Assembly (NCBI GenBank): GCA_945637645.1
Contig: CALZDK010000037.1
Span: 1-12,546 of the forward strand
Direction of reading: 5' to 3'
DNA: 12,546 bases
Source: an uncultured Prevotella sp.
GTDB lineage: Bacteria; Bacteroidota; Bacteroidia; Bacteroidales; Bacteroidaceae
In this document: positions 1 to 7,690 of the stretch, piece by piece
Position numbering within the stretch: the stretch's first letter is position 1
Layout of the letters: every line of letters begins with the position of its first letter
Translations under genes and position numbers: made by a program
Notes under the pieces: model-generated
Told to the model about the DNA's origin: nothing
Databases searched by the model: none
What the model saw: only the letters and a program-made list of their open reading frames with translations

Positions 1-213
1 GACGCACCAATAACATACTGCCGCGACATGTATGACGCTGTGCTCGATGCCGACGCGCTGCTACTTCTCACCGAGTGGAAAGAGTTCCGTCTTCCCACAT
101 GGGCTGTCATACGCAAGGCAATGCGCGCACCGTATGTCATCGACGGACGCAACATCTTCGACATAGAAGAGTTGCATGAGAACGGGTTCACATATCATTG
201 TATTGGTAAATGA
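1..213 (+). CDS. ugd: UDP-glucose 6-dehydrogenase, C-terminal fragment (cut by window edge)
   Basis: The reading frame is open from the first base and ends at TGA 211-213, so only the last 70 residues are present. They match the UDP-binding C-terminal domain of the UDP-glucose/GDP-mannose dehydrogenase family: LLLLTEWKEF, whose TEW core is typical, and VIDGRNIFD, the DGRN motif that lies near the nucleotide-sugar site. The enzyme oxidises UDP-glucose to UDP-glucuronate with two NAD+ in the cytoplasm, supplying precursors for surface polysaccharide. The NAD-binding Rossmann domain and the catalytic Cys lie outside the window. The stop overlaps the next start codon (ATGA), which suggests translational coupling with the lipoprotein gene. 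A related UDP-sugar dehydrogenase (for example UDP-ManNAc dehydrogenase) is less likely, because TEW and DGRN are typical of the UDP-glucose enzyme. Confidence 0.85.
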   Translation, partial: DAPITYCRDMYDAVLDADALLLLTEWKEFRLPTWAVIRKAMRAPYVIDGRNIFDIEELHENGFTYHCIGK

Positions 214-1004
214 AACAATTAAAACCTATTTTGCTTGTCTTCTTGCTCTCCCTTGCGATGGGATGCAAGCAGAAAATGCAGACACAAGCACATGCGGAGG
301 AAAACACGAAGGCAATGAAGATGCTGCAGGGAGTGTGGGTGGACGGCGAGACCTTGGAAGTGAACTTCATGATTAAGGGCGACTCCATTTTCTATCCCGA
401 CAGCACAAGCCAACCGGCAAGGTTCAAGGTCGTCGGCGATTCTCTCGTCATCGGCGAGCCCCCCACGAGCTATCCAATAGTGTCGTTGTCGGAGAATATC
501 TTAGTGTTCAAAAACCAAAATGGGGAGGAACTGCGGCTCAACAGAAGTGATTCCCAAGAGGACAACATCGCCTTTGAGAAAAAGCCAGCACAGGTCTCCG
601 TGGTAAACGAGGTTGTGAAGCGTGACACCGTTGTCACTTTTGCCGACGAACGCTACCATTGCTACATAACAGTAAACCCAACAAAGTTCAAGGTGCTTAA
701 GAGGGTGTATAATGACGATGGCGTGGCAGTGGATAACGTGTTCTACGACAACATCATTCACGTCAGCGTATATCACGGTACCGACAAGCTGTTCTCCAGC
801 GACATTACCAAACAGGTATATGTCAAGCATGTGCCTGAAGACTTCCTCAACCAGTCGATTCTCGGCGACATCCACTTCTCGAGCATTGACAAGGAAGGAT
901 GCCATTTCGAGACCATCATCGGCATTCCTGAAGCCACCACAAGCTACCTCCTCGACACCGTTGTCTCGTTTGATGGAAAGATGAGGATAACGGAACTGAA
1001 ATAA
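210..1004 (+). CDS. Putative lipoprotein, DUF4738-like
   Basis: This 264-residue protein has a lipoprotein signal peptide: basic MKQLK, a hydrophobic stretch at 6-17, and a lipobox LAMGC with the acylated Cys at residue 19. Maturation by signal peptidase II would give a periplasm- or surface-facing anchored protein. The mature part starts with a short polar linker. It then has a beta-rich segment at about residues 38-110 (LQGVWVDGETLEVNF, GDSIFYPDSTS), and after a second linker a domain at about 130-264 (RDTVVTFADERYHCYITVNPT). From memory this two-part layout resembles the DUF4738 lipoproteins of Prevotella and relatives, whose function is unknown. There is no catalytic motif. The start overlaps the ugd stop by 4 bp and is the only sensible start ahead of the signal peptide. 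The overlap suggests cotranscription, but a role in polysaccharide metabolism is not shown. Confidence 0.8.
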   Translation: MKQLKPILLVFLLSLAMGCKQKMQTQAHAEENTKAMKMLQGVWVDGETLEVNFMIKGDSIFYPDSTSQPARFKVVGDSLVIGEPPTSYPIVSLSENILVFKNQNGEELRLNRSDSQEDNIAFEKKPAQVSVVNEVVKRDTVVTFADERYHCYITVNPTKFKVLKRVYNDDGVAVDNVFYDNIIHVSVYHGTDKLFSSDITKQVYVKHVPEDFLNQSILGDIHFSSIDKEGCHFETIIGIPEATTSYLLDTVVSFDGKMRITELK

Positions 1005-1016
1005 TTTGGCTTGTAT

Positions 1017-1075
1017 AAAAGCGCTTCGTGCTTAAAGATGCCTTTATGAAGGGGCTTTAAGCGCAAAGCGCTTTT
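1017..1075. terminator. Long hairpin between convergent genes, probable bidirectional terminator
   Basis: The arms at 1017-1037 and 1055-1075 (21 nt each) are complementary except for one C-A mismatch and one G-T wobble. The 17-nt apical part contains a further CCTT/AAGG pairing. The left arm begins AAAA and the right arm ends TTTT, so a transcript from either side gets a GC-containing stem followed by U residues. It lies 12 bp after the lipoprotein stop and 45 bp after the trpA stop (minus strand). It is the only terminator-like structure at the end of the trp operon. Confidence 0.75.
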
Positions 1076-1120
1076 AAGAAAAAAGTTCTTTTAAATGTAT
1101 ATTTAGCATGCAACGCCTTT

Positions 1121-1897
1121 TTATTTCGACAGTGCGTCGAAGAGCTTGTCGAGGGCCTCGTCGGCGTTTTTACTCTCCTTCAACAGGGTGACGAACTTGC
1201 TGCCGATGATGGCTCCTGCGGCGTTTGCCTGAGCACTCTCCAAGGTCTGCTTGTTGCTGATGCCGAAACCTATCATGCGGGGATTGCGCAGGTTCATGGC
1301 GTTGATGCGACGGAAATATTCCTGCTTGCTCTCATCGAAGCTCTTTTGAGCTCCTGTGGTGGCAGCGGAAGAAACCATATAGATGAAACCGTCGGTATGG
1401 TCATCGATGAAACGGATGCGTTCGTCGCTCGTTTCAGGGGTGATGAGCATGATGACACGAATGTCGTACTTGTCGGCAACGGGCTTTATCTCGTCGAGGT
1501 AGTCTTTGAACGGAAGGTCGGGAATGATGACTCCTGAAACGCCAGTCTCCACGCAGCTCTTGAAGAAAGGCTCAATACCGTAGTTCTGTATGGGGTTGAG
1601 ATAGCCCATGAGAATGAGAGGGATGTTTACCTCGTCCTTAATTGCGGACAGCTGGCTGAAGAGTTTCTTTAGCGACATGCCGTTGCGAAGCGAAGTGGTG
1701 GCGGCATCTTGTATGACGGGACCGTCTGCCATCGGGTCGCTGAAGGGAATGCCGACCTCAATGAAGTCGATGCCACGACGCTCCATTGTCTTTATTACTT
1801 CTCCCGTACATTCGAGTTGCGGACAACCTGCACAGAAGTAGAGGGATAAGAGTTTGCGGTCGCCTTTGTTGGCGAACAGTTCATTAATTTTATTCAT
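1121..1897 (-). CDS. trpA: Tryptophan synthase alpha subunit
   Basis: TrpA cleaves indole-3-glycerol phosphate to indole and glyceraldehyde 3-phosphate; indole passes through a tunnel to TrpB in the alpha2-beta2 complex. The 258-residue protein is slightly shorter than the E. coli subunit (268) and keeps the TIM-barrel signature FIEVGIPFSDPMADGP, with catalytic Glu47 and Asp58 (equivalents of E49 and D60). Phosphate-site elements GFGISNKQT and GAIIGSKFV lie near the C-terminus. The N-terminal segment YFCAGCPQLECT has cysteines where many homologues have TAG-P, probably a lineage feature. The start ATG overlaps the end of trpF by 8 bp, so translation is likely coupled. It is the last gene of the operon and the farthest from trpB, its partner. 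A hairpin at 1017-1075 follows. Confidence 0.96.
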   Translation of the reverse strand: MNKINELFANKGDRKLLSLYFCAGCPQLECTGEVIKTMERRGIDFIEVGIPFSDPMADGPVIQDAATTSLRNGMSLKKLFSQLSAIKDEVNIPLILMGYLNPIQNYGIEPFFKSCVETGVSGVIIPDLPFKDYLDEIKPVADKYDIRVIMLITPETSDERIRFIDDHTDGFIYMVSSAATTGAQKSFDESKQEYFRRINAMNLRNPRMIGFGISNKQTLESAQANAAGAIIGSKFVTLLKESKNADEALDKLFDALSK

Positions 1898-2531
1898 AGT
1901 TGTGGAACTTTAATTTTACTTCGTTAATGAATGACGAAAGTTTTTCGGCATCCTTGTGGGCTGGGGCGACCTCGAACTTTGAGTTGAGGTCTATTCCTGT
2001 CATCTTCGGGTGACGGAACTGGCTGACAGCCTCGACATCGTCGGATCCTATGCCTCCACTGAGGAGGAAGGGCGTGGAACCTCGGTATTGCGAGAGAACC
2101 GACCAGTCGAACTGACAGCCGCTTCCCCCGACTGTTTGACATTTGGTGTCGAAGAGCAGATAGTCCACTGCTTCGGCATAGTCTGCTGCTTTTTTTATAT
2201 CGTCGGCAGAGGAAACGCTTATTGCCTTCATCAGCTTTACTCCATTGCCAAGGTGTTGCTTTGTCTTTCGGATTATCTCAATGCTCTCGTTGCCGTGAAG
2301 CTGAATGATGTTGAGGCGGCATCTTAGGGCAATGTCGGCAATGAGGTTGATGGGCTGGTCAACGAATACTCCCACACGGACGATGCCTTCGGGAATGGCG
2401 TCGGCAACGGTGAGGTCGCTGACATAGCGCGACGAGCGAGGCCAGAAGATCATGCCCATCCAGTCGATGCCTGTTTGTGCCACGGTGCGGATGTTGTCGG
2501 GTTCCCGCATCCCACATATCTTGATTATCAT
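1890..2531 (-). CDS. trpF: Phosphoribosylanthranilate isomerase
   Basis: TrpF catalyses the Amadori rearrangement of N-(5-phosphoribosyl)anthranilate to CdRP, the substrate of TrpC. It is a stand-alone 213-residue TIM barrel, not fused to TrpC as in enterics. Visible motifs are KICGM at the N-terminus with the catalytic Cys6, MIFWPRSSRYVS (the usual GFxFxxxSPRxV), VGVFVDQ, IQLHGNE, and LLFDTKCQTVGGSGCQFDW containing the general acid Asp128 and the GG-G phosphate loop. LLSGGIGSDDV and GIDLNSKFE close the barrel; the latter corresponds to the common GVDVSSGVE. It overlaps trpC by 4 bp (ATGA) at its start and trpA by 8 bp at its end. Confidence 0.95.
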   Translation of the reverse strand: MIIKICGMREPDNIRTVAQTGIDWMGMIFWPRSSRYVSDLTVADAIPEGIVRVGVFVDQPINLIADIALRCRLNIIQLHGNESIEIIRKTKQHLGNGVKLMKAISVSSADDIKKAADYAEAVDYLLFDTKCQTVGGSGCQFDWSVLSQYRGSTPFLLSGGIGSDDVEAVSQFRHPKMTGIDLNSKFEVAPAHKDAEKLSSFINEVKLKFHNYE

Positions 2532-3316
2532 ATCTCTTCAGTGAATTTCGCAAGAGCCTCGCCGGGATTGTCCTGCTTCATGAAACTCTCGCCGATGAGG
2601 AAACCCTTGAAGCCTGCCTGCATAAGCTGGCGTATGGTGGCGGGATTGGATATGCCGCTCTCGCTCACCTTCACAGCCTCTGCGGGCAGCAGGGAGGCAA
2701 GGCGGAAGGAGTTATCTACAGAGGTGATGAAGGTGCCGAGGTTGCGGTTGTTGATGCCGCAGAGGTCGGGCTCAAGTTCAGCGTATTCCAATTCTGGCTC
2801 GCTGTGCATCTCAAGCAAAACCTCCAACTGCAGTTCGTGAGCCATGTTGAGAAGACTCCTACATTCAGACTTTGTCAGTTCGGCTGCAATAAGCAGCACT
2901 GCAGAGGCTCCGCAGAGGCGGGCTTGGAACAGCTGGTACTCGTCGATTACGAAGTTTTTGTAGAGCACAGGAATGGTAACTCCCGACTGGCGTGCCTTTA
3001 CGATGAACTCGTCGCGTCCGCCGAAGTATTTCTCGTCGGTGAGGATGCTAATGGCAGCAGCTCCGTTCTGCTGATAGGAGAGGGGAATGATGTCGGGTTT
3101 GCCGGCTTCCTTTATCCAGCCCTTGGATGGCGACTTCCGCTTGAACTCGGCTATGATGCCTGTTGACGACTCCACAATAGCCTTCCTCATCGATGGTAAC
3201 TCGCCGCCAAGGATTGCCTCCACCTTTGCATACAGTTCCTTTTCAGGCAGCAGTTGCTTGAACATCTCCAACTCAACGCGCTTGTGGGCAACGATTTCTT
3301 CTAATACGTCTTTCAT
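2528..3316 (-). CDS. trpC: Indole-3-glycerol phosphate synthase
   Basis: TrpC closes the indole ring of CdRP with loss of CO2 and water. The 262-residue single-domain protein has the family motifs in order: AEFKRKSPSKG at 56-66 (catalytic Glu57 and Lys59), LTDEKYFGG at 92-100, LYKNFVIDEYQ at 118-128 with the catalytic Lys120, LLEMHSEPEL around the catalytic Glu169, GINNRNL at 187-193, SESGI at 218-222 and GFLIGESFM at 238-246. The usual KDF after the catalytic lysine is KNF here, a conservative change. The start ATG lies 2 bp after the trpD stop, and the stop overlaps the trpF start by 4 bp, so these genes are almost certainly one transcript. Confidence 0.96.
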   Translation of the reverse strand: MKDVLEEIVAHKRVELEMFKQLLPEKELYAKVEAILGGELPSMRKAIVESSTGIIAEFKRKSPSKGWIKEAGKPDIIPLSYQQNGAAAISILTDEKYFGGRDEFIVKARQSGVTIPVLYKNFVIDEYQLFQARLCGASAVLLIAAELTKSECRSLLNMAHELQLEVLLEMHSEPELEYAELEPDLCGINNRNLGTFITSVDNSFRLASLLPAEAVKVSESGISNPATIRQLMQAGFKGFLIGESFMKQDNPGEALAKFTEEI

Positions 3317-3318
3317 AG

Positions 3319-4326
3319 TTATGAGTTAAGCTCAACGAATTTCTTGAATGTGGCAAGAGCCTTGCCGCTGTCAATCGACTCACGGGCTATCTCAACACAC
3401 TCCGCAATGTCCTTTTTCCCCTTTTCGAGCACTTGTATGCCGAAGGCGGCATTGGCGAGCACCACGTTCTTTTGTGCTGGAAGGGCAGTGTTGGCAAGCA
3501 CATTGTCGAAGATTTCCTTTGCCTCTTTCTCATCTGCGCCGGCACGTAGTTCTTCAGGCTTTGTGATGCCGAAACCGAGGTCGGAGGGATTGAATATTCG
3601 CTCGTAGCAGTTTGTTGTGACCTTGAAGTCTCCGGTGAGCGATATTTCGTCATAACCGTCGATGCTGTTGACAATGCCGTAGTCGATACCGATTTTCTGA
3701 TACACGTTGTTGTAGAGGCGCATCTGGTCGAGATTGGCTACGCCGAGCAACTGGCACTGTGGCTTTGAGGGGTTGACGATGGGACCGAGAAGGTTGAAGC
3801 ATGTTGGGAACTGCAACGCTTTGCGGATAGGACCAACAAACTTCATTGCCTTGGCGAAGAGCTGAGCATGGAGATAGACTATGCCACACTCGTTGATGCA
3901 GCGGTTGAGCTTGTTGATGTCGTCGGTGAACATTACGCCGTGGTTTGCAATTACGTTTGATGCGCCGCTGGTGCTTGTTGCCGCATAATTGCCGTGTTTT
4001 GCCACCTTGTAGCCTGCTCCTGCAATGACGAAGCACGATGTGGTGGAGATATTGAATGTGTTTTTGCGGTCGCCGCCTGTGCCTACCACGTCGATGTAGC
4101 GGTCACAGTCGAGAGGCACAGGAACTCCGGTTTCGAGTATTCCGTCGCGGAAGCCTAAGAGTTCATCTACTGTTATGCCACGCATCTGCAGTGCGGTAAG
4201 CAGTGCTGTAATCTGCTCGTTGGGGTATTCACTCTTTGTGATGCCGACCAATATGTTCTTGGTCTCTTCTCTTGTCAGTTCCTCATGATTTAACATTCTG
4301 TTGAGGATATCTTTCATTGTTTGCAT
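3319..4326 (-). CDS. trpD: Anthranilate phosphoribosyltransferase
   Basis: TrpD joins anthranilate to PRPP with release of pyrophosphate. The 335-residue protein has the expected two-domain layout with an N-terminal helical part (MKDILNRMLNHEELTREE) and the PRPP-binding motifs GTGGD at 82-86, NIST at 92-95 and KHGNY at 110-114. FNLLGPIVNP at 177-186 is the characteristic family loop. The segment after KHGN reads YAATSTSGASN, where most TrpDs have RxxSSxxGSAD, so some conserved substrate-site residues are replaced; from memory Bacteroides homologues share this. It is not fused to trpG, unlike E. coli. A second in-frame ATG at 4317 (MKDILNRML) matches family N-termini better and may be the real start. 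The 46-bp gap to trpG is the largest in the operon. Confidence 0.94.
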   Translation of the reverse strand: MQTMKDILNRMLNHEELTREETKNILVGITKSEYPNEQITALLTALQMRGITVDELLGFRDGILETGVPVPLDCDRYIDVVGTGGDRKNTFNISTTSCFVIAGAGYKVAKHGNYAATSTSGASNVIANHGVMFTDDINKLNRCINECGIVYLHAQLFAKAMKFVGPIRKALQFPTCFNLLGPIVNPSKPQCQLLGVANLDQMRLYNNVYQKIGIDYGIVNSIDGYDEISLTGDFKVTTNCYERIFNPSDLGFGITKPEELRAGADEKEAKEIFDNVLANTALPAQKNVVLANAAFGIQVLEKGKKDIAECVEIARESIDSGKALATFKKFVELNS

Positions 4327-4372
4327 GATGTCAAAATCTTATTTTGAAATTAAAGGATTAAAATATTAAAGC

Positions 4373-4939
4373 TCATTGGCGCTCAATGAAGTTTTTTATA
4401 ATAGTCTTGCCTTCGGGGGTGAGCACTGATTCGGGATGGAACTGAATGCCGTGGATGTCGAAGTTCTTGTGTTTCAGTGCCATTATCTGTCCTTCGTCGC
4501 TCACTGCAGTTACCTCAAGGCAGGTGGGGAAATTCTCGCGGCTCACCACCCAGGAGTGATAGCGTCCCATGGTGATGCGTTTGGGCAGCGAGTCGAAGAT
4601 GTAGTCGTTGGAGAACTGTGTGCCCTCCGTGGCTACACCATGGAAGACGTCGCTAAGGTTCTCAAGAGTGCCTCCGAACACCTCGCCGATGGCCTGATGA
4701 CCTAAACATACTCCGAGAATGGGCTTCTGGCCTGCGTAGGTCTTTATCACGTCGAGCAAGAGACCTGCTTCGGAAGGTATTCCGGGACCTGGACTAAGTA
4801 TTAGCTTGTCGAACGGCTTAAGTTGGTTGAGCGTGAACTGGTCGTTGCGTATCACGGTAACGTCGGCTCCAATCTCTTTTATCAGATGACTCAGGTTGTA
4901 TGTGAACGAGTCGTAGTTGTCTATTATTACTATCTTCAT
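4373..4939 (-). CDS. trpG: Anthranilate synthase component II (glutamine amidotransferase)
   Basis: This is a class I glutamine amidotransferase that hydrolyses glutamine and passes ammonia to TrpE. It has 188 residues, the normal size for a stand-alone TrpG. The N-terminal IDNYDSFTYNL is diagnostic of TrpG/PabA. The oxyanion segment LSPGPGIPSEAG is at 48-59, the nucleophile Cys78 lies in GVCLGHQAIGE, and His168 with Glu170 in GIQFHPES complete the triad. Only 5 bp separate it from the trpE stop. PabA is indistinguishable by motif alone, and in organisms with a single copy the protein may serve both anthranilate and aminodeoxychorismate synthesis. The trp operon context supports the trpG name. 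Confidence 0.95.
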   Translation of the reverse strand: MKIVIIDNYDSFTYNLSHLIKEIGADVTVIRNDQFTLNQLKPFDKLILSPGPGIPSEAGLLLDVIKTYAGQKPILGVCLGHQAIGEVFGGTLENLSDVFHGVATEGTQFSNDYIFDSLPKRITMGRYHSWVVSRENFPTCLEVTAVSDEGQIMALKHKNFDIHGIQFHPESVLTPEGKTIIKNFIERQ

Positions 4940-4944
4940 GATGA

Positions 4945-6339
4945 CTACATTTTTTCTGCCACTATTATTGCCCTTCGCAGTGCGCCGAGCTTGTTGTTAA
5001 CCTCTTGCAGCTCATATTCCTCGTCGCTCTTCGCCACGATGCCGCCGCCAGCCTGAAACCACAGCTCGCCGTTGCGTGAGACAAAGGTTCTGATGGTTAT
5101 TGCCTGGTTTAGGCTTCCGTCGAGGCCGATGAATCCTATGCAACCTCCATAGGCACCTCGGTTGTGTGGCTCTATCTCGCTGATGAGCTGCATTGCCCTC
5201 ACCTTGGGGGCACCTGAGAGAGTGCCGGCAGGGAATGTGTCGATGAATGCCTTTATAGGGTCGGCTCCTTCATCAAGTGTACCGCTGACGCGCGACACGA
5301 GGTGGACGACATGGGAGTAATACTGCAAGTCTTTGTAGAAATCCACTTTCACTTCGTGGCAGTTGCGGCTAAGGTCGTTGCGCGCAAGGTCAACGAGCAT
5401 CACATGCTCGGCATTCTCCTTTGCGTCGTTGCGGAGATATTCCGCGGCCTTGCGGTCTGCCTCTGCGTCGCCTGTTCGCTTGGTAGTTCCCGCAATGGGG
5501 TCGATATAGGCTTTGCGTCCTTCTATCCTGCAGTGTGTCTCAGGCGAGGAACCGAAGATGCGGAAGCCACCGAAATCGAAATAGAAGAGGTAGGGCGAAG
5601 GATTGATGGAGCGTAGCGCTCGATAGAGTTTGAAGTCGTCGCCCTCGTAGCGCTGAATGAAACGACGGGCGATGACAATTTGGAACACGTCGCCACGGAG
5701 GCAGTGCTTTATGCCGCGGCGGATGTTTGCCTTGTGCTCGTTGTCGGTGAGTGGTGAAGTGGTGTCTCCAACGGGATGGAAATCGTAGGCGTGGACGTTT
5801 GCCTTGTTCATCTGTCTGTAGATATCGTCGAGAGCCGACTCATCGCCTATGGTGATTATTGTCAGTTTGTTGTTGAAATGGTCGAATACGATTATGTCTC
5901 GATAGAGAATATACATCATGTCGGGAGCATCGTTTCGTTCCATGGTTGTATCCTTTACGGCGATGTCCTCGAAATAGCGTACCGCGTTGAAAGCTGTGTA
6001 ACCGTAAAGCCCACAGTAAAAGGAGTATTCGCCTTCTACCTTAAAGCGTTTGATGAATGAGTTTATTGCCTTGTCCGACTTGTATTCCTTGTTCACCTCG
6101 TGGCGTGTTGTCTCGCCGTTTGGGAAGGTGCAGATGGCTTCGCCGTGACTGATGGCCACCGATGCTATCGGGTTGATGCCGATGAATGAGTGGCTGTTGT
6201 TGGGGTCGTGATAGTCGGAACTCTCCATGAGTGCGCTCTGGGGATAGATGTCCCTGAGTCGCATGTAGATGCCCACTGGTGTATATAGGTCGGCAAGCAA
6301 TGTGCGGCTCGCCGTTTGATATTTGAACTCTGTATCCAT
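4945..6339 (-). CDS. trpE: Anthranilate synthase component I
   Basis: TrpE converts chorismate plus ammonia to anthranilate and pyruvate, the committed step. With the ATG at 6339 the protein has 464 residues; the frame extends to a TTG at 6351, but the ATG gives the family-like N-terminus. Chorismate-enzyme motifs are PIAGTTKR at 281-288, DAKENAEHVMLVDLARND at 305-322, FPAGTLSGAPK at 369-379, GAYGGCIGF at 395-403 and AGGGIVAKSDEEYE at 430-443. LMESSD at 37-42 corresponds to the LLES element that binds inhibitory tryptophan, and NPSPYLFYF at 246-254 to the second half of that site. Feedback inhibition by tryptophan is therefore likely, adding an enzyme-level control to the leader attenuator. 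trpG follows after 5 bp. Confidence 0.96.
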   Translation of the reverse strand: MDTEFKYQTASRTLLADLYTPVGIYMRLRDIYPQSALMESSDYHDPNNSHSFIGINPIASVAISHGEAICTFPNGETTRHEVNKEYKSDKAINSFIKRFKVEGEYSFYCGLYGYTAFNAVRYFEDIAVKDTTMERNDAPDMMYILYRDIIVFDHFNNKLTIITIGDESALDDIYRQMNKANVHAYDFHPVGDTTSPLTDNEHKANIRRGIKHCLRGDVFQIVIARRFIQRYEGDDFKLYRALRSINPSPYLFYFDFGGFRIFGSSPETHCRIEGRKAYIDPIAGTTKRTGDAEADRKAAEYLRNDAKENAEHVMLVDLARNDLSRNCHEVKVDFYKDLQYYSHVVHLVSRVSGTLDEGADPIKAFIDTFPAGTLSGAPKVRAMQLISEIEPHNRGAYGGCIGFIGLDGSLNQAITIRTFVSRNGELWFQAGGGIVAKSDEEYELQEVNNKLGALRRAIIVAEKM

Positions 6340-6370
6340 AAACAAGAACAATAATTTTTAATTCTTTAAT

Positions 6371-6398
6371 GCAATTCCTGAATTCGTTCAGAAATTGC
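6371..6398 (-). promoter_or_regulatory. Intercistronic hairpin spanning the trpB stop codon
   Basis: On the minus strand, GCAATT-T-CTGAA pairs with TTCAG-G-AATTGC around a CGAA loop: 11 Watson-Crick pairs plus one T-G wobble in 28 nt. The trpB stop codon (6390-6388) lies in the 5' arm. What follows is ATTAAAGAATTAAAAATT, A-rich rather than a U run, so it is not a standard terminator. An RNA-stability or partial-termination role between trpB and trpE is inference. Confidence 0.5.
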
Positions 6399-7596
6399 CA
6401 TATTCTCCCGCCATTTTTTTGTTTGACAAATAGGTCTCAACGTCCTTGTCACCACGTCCGCTTACTGTCAGCACCACAACATCTTCGGGCTTGAACTTCA
6501 TCTTTGGCAGCACTCCGAGGGCGTGTGCGCTCTCCAGTGCGGGAATGATTCCCTCTGTGCGTGTAAGTTCGTAGGCGGCACGTACTGCCTCGTCGTCGTT
6601 GATGCTATATACTGTGGCACGATGCTGCGAAGCGAGGTTGGCGTGCATAGGGCCTATTCCAGGGTAGTCGAGTCCAGCTGAGATGCTCTCTGCTTCGATT
6701 ATCTGTCCGTCGGGTGTCTGCATGACAAGTGTTCGTGAGCCATGGAGAATACCGAGGCGACCGGCGTGTATAGTTGCCGCGGTGTGACCTGTGTCAGCTC
6801 CTTGTCCGCCAGCTTCTGCAAGCACGAGTTTCACTCTCTCGTCGTCAATATAGTGGTATATGGTGCCTGCCGCGTTTGATCCGCCTCCCACGCAAGCCAT
6901 TAGGTAGTCGGGGTAGTCACGACCGATTTTCTCTTGCAGTTGTTCCTTTATCTCCTTTGAGATGATGCTTTGCAGACGAGCCACGAGGTCGGGGTAGGGG
7001 TGAGGTCCAACAGTGGAACCGATGATATAGAATGTATCGGAGGGATGACAGCACCAGTCGCGTATTGCCTCGTTGGTAGCATCCTTAAGTGTCCAGTTAC
7101 CAGTCTTCACCGGTCTTACCTCAGCACCGAGCATCTTCATACGCTCCACGTTGGTATGTTGCCTTTCCACGTCGAGAGCTCCTTGATAAACTACGCAAGG
7201 CATGTCCATCAGTGCGCACACCGTGGCTGTTGCCACTCCGTGTTGTCCTGCTCCTGTCTCCGCAATGATGCGTTTCTTTCCCATCTTCTTTGCCAAGAGT
7301 ATTTGTCCGATGGTGTTGTTGATTTTGTGTGCTCCAGTGTGGTTGAGATCCTCGCGCTTGAGATAGAGTTGGCAGCCGTAGCGCTCACTCATTCGTTTTG
7401 CGAAGTAGAGAGGTGATGGGCGGCCGACATAGTCTCTGAGAAGTGCCATGTACTCGTCTTGAAACTCCTTTGACTCAAGAATTGGCAAATATTGTTCCTT
7501 GAGCTTTTCCACTGTGGCATAGAGAATCTCCGGAACGTAAGCTCCTCCAAATTCTCCATAAAAGCCTTTTTCGTCAACCAAAAATGTTTTCTTCAT
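6388..7596 (-). CDS. trpB: Tryptophan synthase beta subunit
   Basis: TrpB condenses indole with serine to form tryptophan using PLP. The 402-residue protein is of the TrpB1 type that partners TrpA: the N-terminal GFYGEFGGAYVPEIL and the segment REDLNHTGAHKINNT with Schiff-base Lys91 (equivalent of K87 in Salmonella). The catalytic Glu113 is in AETGAGQHGVATAT, the PLP phosphate loop is GGGSNA at 237-242, and SGRGDKD at 379-385 holds the serine near the PLP ring nitrogen. GLDYPGIGP at 308-316 is also conserved. It is the first structural gene of the operon; its ATG lies 24 nt after the T run of the leader terminator. Its position apart from trpA, with five genes between, is an order I associate with Bacteroidales. 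Confidence 0.97.
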   Translation of the reverse strand: MKKTFLVDEKGFYGEFGGAYVPEILYATVEKLKEQYLPILESKEFQDEYMALLRDYVGRPSPLYFAKRMSERYGCQLYLKREDLNHTGAHKINNTIGQILLAKKMGKKRIIAETGAGQHGVATATVCALMDMPCVVYQGALDVERQHTNVERMKMLGAEVRPVKTGNWTLKDATNEAIRDWCCHPSDTFYIIGSTVGPHPYPDLVARLQSIISKEIKEQLQEKIGRDYPDYLMACVGGGSNAAGTIYHYIDDERVKLVLAEAGGQGADTGHTAATIHAGRLGILHGSRTLVMQTPDGQIIEAESISAGLDYPGIGPMHANLASQHRATVYSINDDEAVRAAYELTRTEGIIPALESAHALGVLPKMKFKPEDVVVLTVSGRGDKDVETYLSNKKMAGEYGNF

Positions 7597-7619
7597 ATTG
7601 CGTTTTATTAATTATTTCC

Positions 7620-7654
7620 AAAAAAAAGAGGCTCACCGCGTTAACGATGAGCCT
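7620..7654 (-). terminator. trp leader attenuator (intrinsic terminator, 3:4 hairpin)
   Basis: On the minus strand AGGCTCATCGT (7654-7644) pairs with GCGGTGAGCCT (7639-7629): 11 pairs, two of them T-G wobbles, with a TAAC loop. It is followed by C and eight T residues (7627-7620). It lies between the leader peptide and trpB, 24 nt before the trpB ATG, so it would terminate transcription before any structural gene unless the 5' arm is sequestered. Confidence 0.93.
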
Positions 7655-7690
7655 TGTGTCTATCTGCTTGAACAACGTACACAGCTTCGT
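7644..7690 (-). promoter_or_regulatory. trp leader antiterminator (2:3 pairing)
   Basis: Minus-strand ACGA-AGC-TGTGT (7690-7679) can pair with ACACA-ag-GCT-ca-TCGT (7659-7644): 12 base pairs interrupted by two 2-nt bulges, around a 19-nt loop. The 3' strand contains the whole 5' arm of the terminator, so the two structures exclude each other. Its 5' end shares 7690-7688 with the upstream hairpin. The folding was worked out by eye, without energies. Confidence 0.7.

Noticed and set aside
4331..4345. Short inverted repeat CAAAATC..TATTTTG in the trpG-trpD gap
   Set aside because: Only a few A-T pairs; too weak to be a terminator or regulatory hairpin.
6340..6351. TTG start for trpE adding four residues (FLF)
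   Set aside because: The ATG at 6339 gives the N-terminus expected from homologues; the added codons are just AT-rich leader.
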